From positions 1 to 40,264 of the forward strand of contig JAXDJH010000004.1 in NCBI GenBank assembly GCA_034663635.1: a DNA stretch of 40,264 nt, in the 5' to 3' direction. The notes under the pieces were generated by a model that was not told the DNA's origin, made no database searches, and worked only from the letters and a program-made list of their open reading frames with translations. The position numbers and the translations under genes are program-made. Source of the stretch: JAXDJH01 sp034663635 (GTDB lineage Bacteria > Actinomycetota > CADDZG01 > WHSQ01). How positions within the stretch are numbered: the stretch's first letter is position 1; each line of letters opens with the position of its first letter. Below, one piece after another: positions 14,901 to 20,201 of the stretch.

Positions 14901-16057
14901 GGACGGCTCGCCGCATCGAATCTCTGCCCCCCTACCTTTTCGCCGAGATAGATCGAAAGGTCGCCGAAGCGCAGGCACGCGGCGTCGACGTGATCTCGTT
15001 CGGAGTCGGCGATCCCGATCTGCCCACGCCTCAACACATCGTCGATGCGCTGGTCGACGCGGCGCGCGATCCTGCGACCCACCGCTATCCCTCCTACACG
15101 GGGATGCCGGCCTTCCGAAGCTCGATAGCCGAGTGGTACGGGCGGAGGTTCGACGTCGCTCTCGATGCCGATACCGAGGTTCAGCCGCTCGTTGGATCTA
15201 AAGAGGGGATCTTCCATCTCCCCGTTGCTTTCATCGACCCCGGCGATGTGGCGCTGATCCCGGACCCTGGTTACCCGGTCTATGAGACCGGAACGTTGCT
15301 CGCGCACGGCGAGGTGGCTTTCATGCCGCTGAATGACGACAACGGCTTTGTGCCGGACCTGGGCGCGATCTCTGCCGAGGTGCTGAAGCGCGCGAAGGTG
15401 ATGTGGCTCAACTATCCGTCCAACCCCACCGCCGCTTGCACCGAGCTCGAGTTTTTCGACGAGGCGGTTGCATTCTGCGAACGTCACGATCTATTGCTCG
15501 CGCACGATGCCGCGTATACCGAAATCACTTACGACGGCTACGTGGCGCCCAGCGCGCTGCAAGCGAAGGGCGCGAAGGATCGCGTGATCGAGTTCCACTC
15601 GCTGTCTAAGACCTACAACATGACGGGCTGGCGCATCGGCTGGGTCGCCGGCTCGCCGACCGCGATCGAGGCGATCAAGCGGCTTAAGACGAACATCGAT
15701 TCCGGAGTCTTCGACGCCATCCAGCGGGCAGGGATCGCGGCCCTCGAAGGCCCCCAGGAACCGCTGCAGCAGACGATTGCGACGTACAAGCGGCGCCGGG
15801 ACGCGCTGTGCGACGGCCTGAAGTCCATGGGCGTCGTCGTCGAGCCGCCGCGTGGTTCTATCTATCTCTGGGTTCCGGTCCCCGACGGTCACACCTCCGA
15901 ATCGTTCGCCACATTGCTGCTGGATGAAGCCGGCATCGTCGCTCCCCCCGGTCGCGGTTACGGACCGTCGGGCGAGGGCTACGTTCGTTTCTCTTTGACG
16001 GTCGCGGACGATCGCCTTGCCGAAGGCGTCGAGAGACTGAGGAAGCTGGTCACCTGA
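14897..16057 (+). CDS. LL-diaminopimelate aminotransferase-like PLP enzyme (fold type I), probable CTG start
   Basis: A 386-residue class I/II aminotransferase resembling DapL-type enzymes, which make LL-diaminopimelate from tetrahydrodipicolinate. The PLP lysine is K238 in SLSKTYNMTGWRIGW. NYPSNPTA and DPGYPVYE are the substrate and PLP pockets. The first ATG/GTG/TTG in frame is GTG 14990, which would remove a conserved family N-terminus, ARRIESLPPYLFAEIDRKV. A stop sits at 14888-14890, so only a non-ATG codon can start the full protein. CTG 14897 is preceded by AGGGGTGAG at ideal distance and overlaps the dapF stop as CTGA, the same 4-bp pattern as its neighbours. Position beside dapF supports the lysine role; a related alanine/aspartate-type specificity cannot be excluded. 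Confidence 0.85.
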   Translation: MRTARRIESLPPYLFAEIDRKVAEAQARGVDVISFGVGDPDLPTPQHIVDALVDAARDPATHRYPSYTGMPAFRSSIAEWYGRRFDVALDADTEVQPLVGSKEGIFHLPVAFIDPGDVALIPDPGYPVYETGTLLAHGEVAFMPLNDDNGFVPDLGAISAEVLKRAKVMWLNYPSNPTAACTELEFFDEAVAFCERHDLLLAHDAAYTEITYDGYVAPSALQAKGAKDRVIEFHSLSKTYNMTGWRIGWVAGSPTAIEAIKRLKTNIDSGVFDAIQRAGIAALEGPQEPLQQTIATYKRRRDALCDGLKSMGVVVEPPRGSIYLWVPVPDGHTSESFATLLLDEAGIVAPPGRGYGPSGEGYVRFSLTVADDRLAEGVERLRKLVT

Positions 16058-17361
16058 CCCCCCGCGCGACGACGCATGAGACAAGGCCCGAGCGCGAACG
16101 GGCTGTCTTGGTCGGAGCCGTCTTCGGACAGGCGGATCCGGAGGAAGCCGAGTGGTCGCTCGACGAGCTCGAGGCGCTCGCCGACACGGCTGGAGCCGAT
16201 TCCGTCGATCGGTTGATGCAGCGGCGCGACACCCCGGATCCTGCGACATACATCGGTAAGGGCAAGGTCCAGGAGGTCATCGAGAGCGCCGGCGCGCTGG
16301 ATGCCGACATGCTTATCTTCGACGACGAGCTCTCACCGGCCCAGGGTCGCAATCTCGAAGAGGCCGCCGGCGTGAACCCGCTCGCGGAACGCGGGCTCAA
16401 GATCATCGACCGCACGACGTTGATCCTCGACATCTTCGCTCAGCATGCGCGCAGCGCCGAAGGAAAGCTTCAGGTCGAGCTCGCGCAGCTCAATTACAGG
16501 CTCCCGCGCTTGCGCGGTTGGGGAGAAGTGCTCTCTCGCCTCGGTGGTATCGGAACGAGCAGGGGGCCGGGCGAGACCGCTCTGGAAAGCGAGCGCCGCG
16601 CGATCCTGCGTCGTATCCAGCGCGTGAAGAAGGACCTGGTGGATCTGGATCGGACGCGTGGGATCAAGCGCAGGAAGCGGTCCCGCACCGAGATCCCGAT
16701 CGTCACGCTCGTCGGCTACACGAACGCGGGCAAGTCCACATTGCTCAAACGGTTGACGGACGCCGGAGTGCTCATCCAGGACAAACTCTTCTCGACCCTC
16801 GACCCCACGACGAGACGACTAGACCTCCAACACGGTTCCTCGGTCTTGCTCACCGACACCGTCGGGTTCGTGCGAAAGCTTCCGCACGGTTTGGTGGAGG
16901 CATTTCGTTCCACTCTGGAGGAGGTCGTTGAGGCGACATTGCTGCTCCATATCGTCGATGCTTCGCGCCAACCCGAGCGCCAGATCGCCGCAGTGAACGA
17001 AGTACTCAAGGAACTGGGGGCGGTCGACAAGCCGACCCTCCTGGTCCTGAACAAGATGGATCTGCTCGAAGAACCTGAGGTCGACAAGCTGCTCGGTCGC
17101 TATCCCGACGCCGCAATCATCTCGGCCGAGTCCGGAGAGGGCATCGATTCACTTCTCGAGCATCTGAACGAGGCCCTTGCGAGGTTGCGGGTCGAGGTTG
17201 CCCTGCACGTTCCGTTCGACCGCGGAGATGTCGTCGCGCGACTGCATGAGATCGCCGAGGTTGTCGAGGAGTCCTACGCGGCGGACGGAACCAACATCGT
17301 GGCGCGCATGGAGCGTCCGTCCTTGGGCGAGTTCGAAGCCTTCGCCGTGGAGGCAGAGTGA
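16054..17361 (+). CDS. hflX: GTPase HflX, probable CTG start
   Basis: A ribosome-associated GTPase (435 residues from the CTG at 16054, 417 from the TTG at 16108) that splits stalled 70S ribosomes. The N-terminal HflX domain carries YIGKGKVQEV and LIFDDELSPAQGRNLE, then the linker LGGIGTSRGPGETALESERR. The G domain shows G1 GYTNAGKST (about 221-229), G3 DTVGF (about 268) and NKMD (about 332). TTG 16108 has no ribosome site and cuts the first strand (ERERAVLVGAVFG). CTG 16054 overlaps the aminotransferase stop as CTGA, with GAGGAAG upstream. The start is thus probable, not proven. The end overlaps the next gene as GTGA. Confidence 0.92.
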   Translation: MTPRATTHETRPERERAVLVGAVFGQADPEEAEWSLDELEALADTAGADSVDRLMQRRDTPDPATYIGKGKVQEVIESAGALDADMLIFDDELSPAQGRNLEEAAGVNPLAERGLKIIDRTTLILDIFAQHARSAEGKLQVELAQLNYRLPRLRGWGEVLSRLGGIGTSRGPGETALESERRAILRRIQRVKKDLVDLDRTRGIKRRKRSRTEIPIVTLVGYTNAGKSTLLKRLTDAGVLIQDKLFSTLDPTTRRLDLQHGSSVLLTDTVGFVRKLPHGLVEAFRSTLEEVVEATLLLHIVDASRQPERQIAAVNEVLKELGAVDKPTLLVLNKMDLLEEPEVDKLLGRYPDAAIISAESGEGIDSLLEHLNEALARLRVEVALHVPFDRGDVVARLHEIAEVVEESYAADGTNIVARMERPSLGEFEAFAVEAE

Positions 17362-17909
17362 GCTTCAAGGCGATCGTCGCCCCACTGGACGAGGCTCACG
17401 AGATCAAGGTGCGCGTCCTCTGGGACGCTCTGCGAAAAGACGGCGTCGATCTGCCGGAGGCATCCATCCCGCACATTGCCTTTCACGTTTCGCCGGACTA
17501 TGAGGATGCGGCGCTCGATCAGATCGTCGACGGCCTCGCCGCGCACAATCGAGTTCTGCGGATCCGGACACTAGGTTTGGGGGTATTTCCGGGGCCGGAG
17601 CCCGTTGGCTACGTGCCCGTGGTGCGGAGTCCAGAGCTCTCCGATTTCCAAGTCGCCGTGTGGAGCGCTGCTGCCGTCGCTTGCGAGACGCCGATCGAGT
17701 TCTTCCATCCGTCGAGATGGATCCCGCACGTGACCCTCGTGCCGCATCTGGCTGAGGCGACGCGAGCCAGGGCGATCGAGCGGCTCTTGGCCGAGGACCT
17801 CAATTGGGAGTTCGAGGTCACTGAACTCGCGATCATGAGCGCCACAGAAGATCATGAGCATGGATTCATCGATCGTTTCGCCCTGCAGGGCACGGCCCGG
17901 AACTTCTGA
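17358..17909 (+). CDS. 2H phosphoesterase family protein (2'-5' RNA ligase/ThpR-like)
   Basis: A 183-residue 2H-superfamily protein. The two hallmark motifs are PHIAFHV (about residues 38-44) and PHVTLVPH (about 122-129). The second is canonical H-x-T-x; the first reads H-I-A-F where Thr or Ser is usual, which could weaken catalysis or change substrate. Relatives hydrolyse cyclic phosphates or 2'-5' linkages in RNA. GTG 17358 overlaps the hflX stop as GTGA. It lies 11 nt before the metallo-hydrolase gene in the same operon. Function in this cell unknown. Confidence 0.8.
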   Translation: MSFKAIVAPLDEAHEIKVRVLWDALRKDGVDLPEASIPHIAFHVSPDYEDAALDQIVDGLAAHNRVLRIRTLGLGVFPGPEPVGYVPVVRSPELSDFQVAVWSAAAVACETPIEFFHPSRWIPHVTLVPHLAEATRARAIERLLAEDLNWEFEVTELAIMSATEDHEHGFIDRFALQGTARNF

Positions 17910-17920
17910 GGGGGAGAAAG

Positions 17921-18661
17921 ATGTTGATCGAGAGCGTCGCGAAGGGGATCCATCAGGTAACCGACTCGTTCGTGAACTGGTACCTCGTGGAGGACGGCGA
18001 CCGACTGACCGTCGTAGACGCCGGGATCCGATCGTCGTGGAAGTCTCTGCACGCGGCCCTCGCACAGCTCGGCCGCATCCCGGAGTCCATCGACGCGATC
18101 GTCTTGACCCACGCTCACCCCGACCACACGGGATTCGCGGAGAAGGCGAGGGTCCAACTCGGCGTGCCGGTCTTCGTTCACGAGGCCGACGAGATGATCT
18201 CGCGGCACCCCCTTCGCTACAAGCACGAGCGGAGCCTGCTGCCTTACGCGTTCAACCCGAAAGCCCTTCCCGTCGTGGCCTCGTTCATCCGGACCGGTTC
18301 GTTCCTGTTGAGCCCGATCAGATCCGTCGAGACATTCGGCGACGAAGGGGTGCTGGATGTGCCCGGCTCTCCGCGCATCATCCCCACGCCGGGCCACACG
18401 TTCGGGCACACCGCGTTTCATTTCGAGGATCGTGACGCGTTGATAGTCGGCGACTCGATCGCGACCTGGAACCCCTACAGCGGCAAGACGGGCCCCCAAC
18501 TCATGCCGCTCTGTTCGACGGCGGACGGAAACGAGGCCATCAGATCGCTCTCAGCGATAGCGGCGACGGAAGCAAGCACGCTATTAGTAGGACACGGCGA
18601 CCCCTGGGCCCAAGGCGCAGCAAGCGCAGCGGCCCAGGCCCGGAGCATCGGACTCAGTTAG
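17921..18661 (+). CDS. MBL-fold metallo-hydrolase
   Basis: A 246-residue metallo-beta-lactamase-fold protein. The dinuclear metal site is THAHPDHTG (about residues 65-73, H-x-H-x-D-H). A later His lies in TPGHTFGHTAFHF (about 148-160), Asp in IVGDSIATW (about 170) and the last His in LVGHGDPW (about 227). The arrangement fits small glyoxalase II-like hydrolases of unknown substrate. The ATG at 17921 has GGGGGAGAAAG upstream. It is the last gene of the miaB operon; its stop is embedded in the hairpin shared with lexA. Confidence 0.9.
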   Translation: MLIESVAKGIHQVTDSFVNWYLVEDGDRLTVVDAGIRSSWKSLHAALAQLGRIPESIDAIVLTHAHPDHTGFAEKARVQLGVPVFVHEADEMISRHPLRYKHERSLLPYAFNPKALPVVASFIRTGSFLLSPIRSVETFGDEGVLDVPGSPRIIPTPGHTFGHTAFHFEDRDALIVGDSIATWNPYSGKTGPQLMPLCSTADGNEAIRSLSAIAATEASTLLVGHGDPWAQGAASAAAQARSIGLS

Positions 18662-18684
18662 AAACGATTCGCCTGAATCGTTTC
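18661..18684. terminator. Short bidirectional hairpin between the MBL gene and lexA
   Basis: GAAACGATTC (18661-18670), loop GCCT, GAATCGTTTC (18675-18684). The 10-bp perfect stem fills the entire space between the two convergent stop codons. The stem is not very GC-rich but ends in U-rich sequence in both directions. Confidence 0.6.
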
Positions 18685-19323
18685 TTAGTATTTGCGGAGG
18701 ACCGCAACTACCTTTCCGAGGACCTCGGTGCCGGAAGGAGCTTCGAACGGCTCGAGGCGCGGGTTCGCGGGCTCGAGCACGATCGCCGATCCCTTGTGAC
18801 GGATCGTCTTCACGGTCGCCTCGGCATCTCCGAATTCGCTGGGGATCATCGCTGCGACTATCTCGCCGGAGTGCGCGGTCGGCTGCTGTCTTACGACCAC
18901 CCAGTCGCCATCGAGGATGCCGGCCTCGATCATCGAGTCACCGTGCACCTCGAGCATGAAGACATTGCCGTCTCCGACGAGGTCTGAAGGCATCGGATAG
19001 ATCTCTTCGACGTTCTCCTCCGCGAGGATCGGAGCCCCCGCCGCGATGCGGCCGAGAAGGGGAACTGAACGGTGCGGGCGGCGCTCGGAAGCGAGCCCGG
19101 TCTCCGGGTCGAAGAGGACCTCGATCGCCCGAGGCTTGGTCGGGTCGATCTTCAGATAGCCCTTCCGCTGGAGCGCCTGTAGATGAGAGTGGACGGTGGA
19201 GGAGGAGGCGAGACCGAGGGCTTCGCCGATCTCTCGGACGGATGGGGGATAACCCCGCTCGGAGACGGTCTCGGCGATGAACTGAAGCGTCTGGCGCTGT
19301 CTATCGGTCAGACCCTCGACCAT
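18685..19323 (-). CDS. lexA: LexA repressor
   Basis: A 212-residue SOS repressor. The N-terminal winged HTH (about 1-65, with PPSVREIGEALGLASSSTVHSHLQAL) binds CGAAC-N4-GTTCG operators. The cleavage site is A95-G96 (GRIAAGAPI). The catalytic Ser130 is in VHGDSMIEAG and Lys172 in ATVKTIRHKG. The ATG at 19323 is preceded by AAGGAGG, a strong ribosome site, and gives the standard N-terminus; a longer upstream reading would run through the operators. Four SOS boxes lie upstream, the nearest 50 bp from the start, so lexA is autoregulated together with the divergent LysM gene. Confidence 0.97.
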   Translation of the reverse strand: MVEGLTDRQRQTLQFIAETVSERGYPPSVREIGEALGLASSSTVHSHLQALQRKGYLKIDPTKPRAIEVLFDPETGLASERRPHRSVPLLGRIAAGAPILAEENVEEIYPMPSDLVGDGNVFMLEVHGDSMIEAGILDGDWVVVRQQPTAHSGEIVAAMIPSEFGDAEATVKTIRHKGSAIVLEPANPRLEPFEAPSGTEVLGKVVAVLRKY

Positions 19324-19372
19324 CCCGTCCTCCTTGGTTGTCGGCTTCAAATACCCAGCTTGCCGCGTCCTG

Positions 19373-19386
19373 CGAACGCATGTTCG
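19373..19386 (-). promoter_or_regulatory. LexA box 1 (lexA-proximal)
   Basis: CGAACGCATGTTCG, a full match to CGAAC-N4-GTTCG, 50 bp upstream of the lexA start. Confidence 0.85.
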
Positions 19387-19418
19387 CCCCAAGGTAGCCG
19401 ATACGCGGCCCTCAATCA

Positions 19419-19432
19419 AGAACATCTGTTCG
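19419..19432 (-). promoter_or_regulatory. LexA box 2
   Basis: AGAACATCTGTTCG, one mismatch to CGAAC-N4-GTTCG. Probably functional because it lies in a cluster of four. Confidence 0.7.
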
Positions 19433-19449
19433 ATAATCGGGCTTGCATG

Positions 19450-19463
19450 CGAACAGACGTTCG
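19450..19463. promoter_or_regulatory. LexA box 3
   Basis: CGAACAGACGTTCG, a full match to CGAAC-N4-GTTCG, in the middle of the lexA/LysM divergent region. Confidence 0.85.
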
Positions 19464-19472
19464 CTTATGATG

Positions 19473-19486
19473 CGAACAGATGTTCG
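19473..19486 (+). promoter_or_regulatory. LexA box 4 (LysM-proximal)
   Basis: CGAACAGATGTTCG, a full match to CGAAC-N4-GTTCG, 23 bp centre-to-centre from box 3 (about two helical turns, so both can be bound on one face). Confidence 0.85.
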
Positions 19487-19537
19487 ATTTGTTGCCTGTT
19501 GAGGCTAGTGAGCGAGCTCCAGAGCAGGCCGGAAAAC

Positions 19538-19560
19538 CTGTCACACCCCGTCTCTAGGGT
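19538..19560 (+). promoter_or_regulatory. PafBC-type (RecA-NDp-like) promoter of the LysM gene
   Basis: CTGTCACAC (19538-19546), exactly 8 nt, then TAGGGT (19555-19560). It shares TGTCACAC, spacing and -10 type with the recA promoter at 5214. It lies 35 bp before the GTG and downstream of the LexA boxes. Confidence 0.6.
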
Positions 19561-19594
19561 CGGGGAGTGACCGAGTCGATAGAGGAGGGCAAGC

Positions 19595-20014
19595 GTGGCG
19601 ATCAGGCAGGAAGAACTCCCCCAAATATTCCGGCACAGCCCGGCTGGGCCCCGCTCGGCTGGAGAATTTGGCGAGGTCGTGGCGTTTCCCACCGCGAGGG
19701 CTAGGGCGCGAGCCGCCCGCCGGGCCCGGCACGACCGGATGATGGCCCGTCGGCGCCGAACCGTGGGCGCCTTGACCGTCGCAGGGATCCTCTTCGCCGG
19801 CATCTTCGCGACGGGCCCGGTTGGCTCCTCGAGCGCCACCACCGGCAAAGCGACCCGGCGGGTCGTAGTTCATCAGGGCGACACGTTGTGGAGCCTGGCC
19901 GAGCGGTTCGCTCCGGAGGGAGTGGATCCGAGGGCCTATGTCGACGAGATCGTTGCCCTGAATGGGCTGGAGGGCGGGCTAGCAGAGGGAGCCCGCATCC
20001 GCCTCCCGAAATAG
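19595..20014 (+). CDS. SOS-linked LysM membrane protein (YneA/ChiZ/DivS-like division inhibitor)
   Basis: A 139-residue protein with a basic cytoplasmic N-terminus (about 34-56, very Arg/Ala-rich), one transmembrane helix (about 57-76, VGALTVAGILFAGIFATGPV) and an external LysM domain (about 88-138, VVVHQGDTLWSLAERF ... IVALNGLEGGLAEGARIRLPK) that binds peptidoglycan. Proteins of this layout placed divergently from lexA (YneA in Bacillus, Rv2719c/ChiZ in mycobacteria, DivS in corynebacteria) halt division after DNA damage; I infer the same role from position, domain order and four LexA boxes. The GTG at 19595 has GAGGAGGGCAAGC upstream. Confidence 0.9.
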   Translation: MAIRQEELPQIFRHSPAGPRSAGEFGEVVAFPTARARARAARRARHDRMMARRRRTVGALTVAGILFAGIFATGPVGSSSATTGKATRRVVVHQGDTLWSLAERFAPEGVDPRAYVDEIVALNGLEGGLAEGARIRLPK

Positions 20015-20038
20015 GTCGCGTTTTCTTGTCACTAACGC

Positions 20039-20067
20039 TTGACCCTCCGTTAACACGGGCGTAATTT
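20039..20067 (+). promoter_or_regulatory. Sigma70-type promoter of nrdJ
   Basis: -35 TTGACC (20039-20044), 17-bp spacer, -10 TAATTT (20062-20067). The transcript would start about 20074, just before the two NrdR boxes. Confidence 0.65.
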
Positions 20068-20080
20068 CATCCATGCAACT

Positions 20081-20096
20081 ACACCACATGTAGTGG
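20081..20096 (+). promoter_or_regulatory. NrdR box 1 upstream of nrdJ
   Basis: ACACCACATGTAGTGG matches the NrdR-box consensus acaCwAtATaTwGtgt at 12 of 16 positions and is imperfectly palindromic. It lies just downstream of the predicted start point, so bound NrdR would block transcription. Confidence 0.65.
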
Positions 20097-20111
20097 TTGG
20101 AGGGTCCGAGA

Positions 20112-20127
20112 GTCCCACATATGGTGT
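20112..20127 (+). promoter_or_regulatory. NrdR box 2 upstream of nrdJ
   Basis: GTCCCACATATGGTGT fits the same consensus and begins exactly 31 bp after box 1, the three-turn spacing known for tandem NrdR boxes. nrdR itself is 3.8 kb downstream. Confidence 0.65.
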
Positions 20128-20201
20128 TCCGTGGGGCTCGAACATGGGAGAATTGGGGTGGTCGCCGAAGCGGTTCGACGGCCGGGAGAGGGGGAGGCAG
20201 C

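Noticed and set aside
20015..20201. Cobalamin riboswitch before nrdJ
   Set aside because: The leader is short and I see no B12-box-like conserved core; NrdR boxes explain the control.
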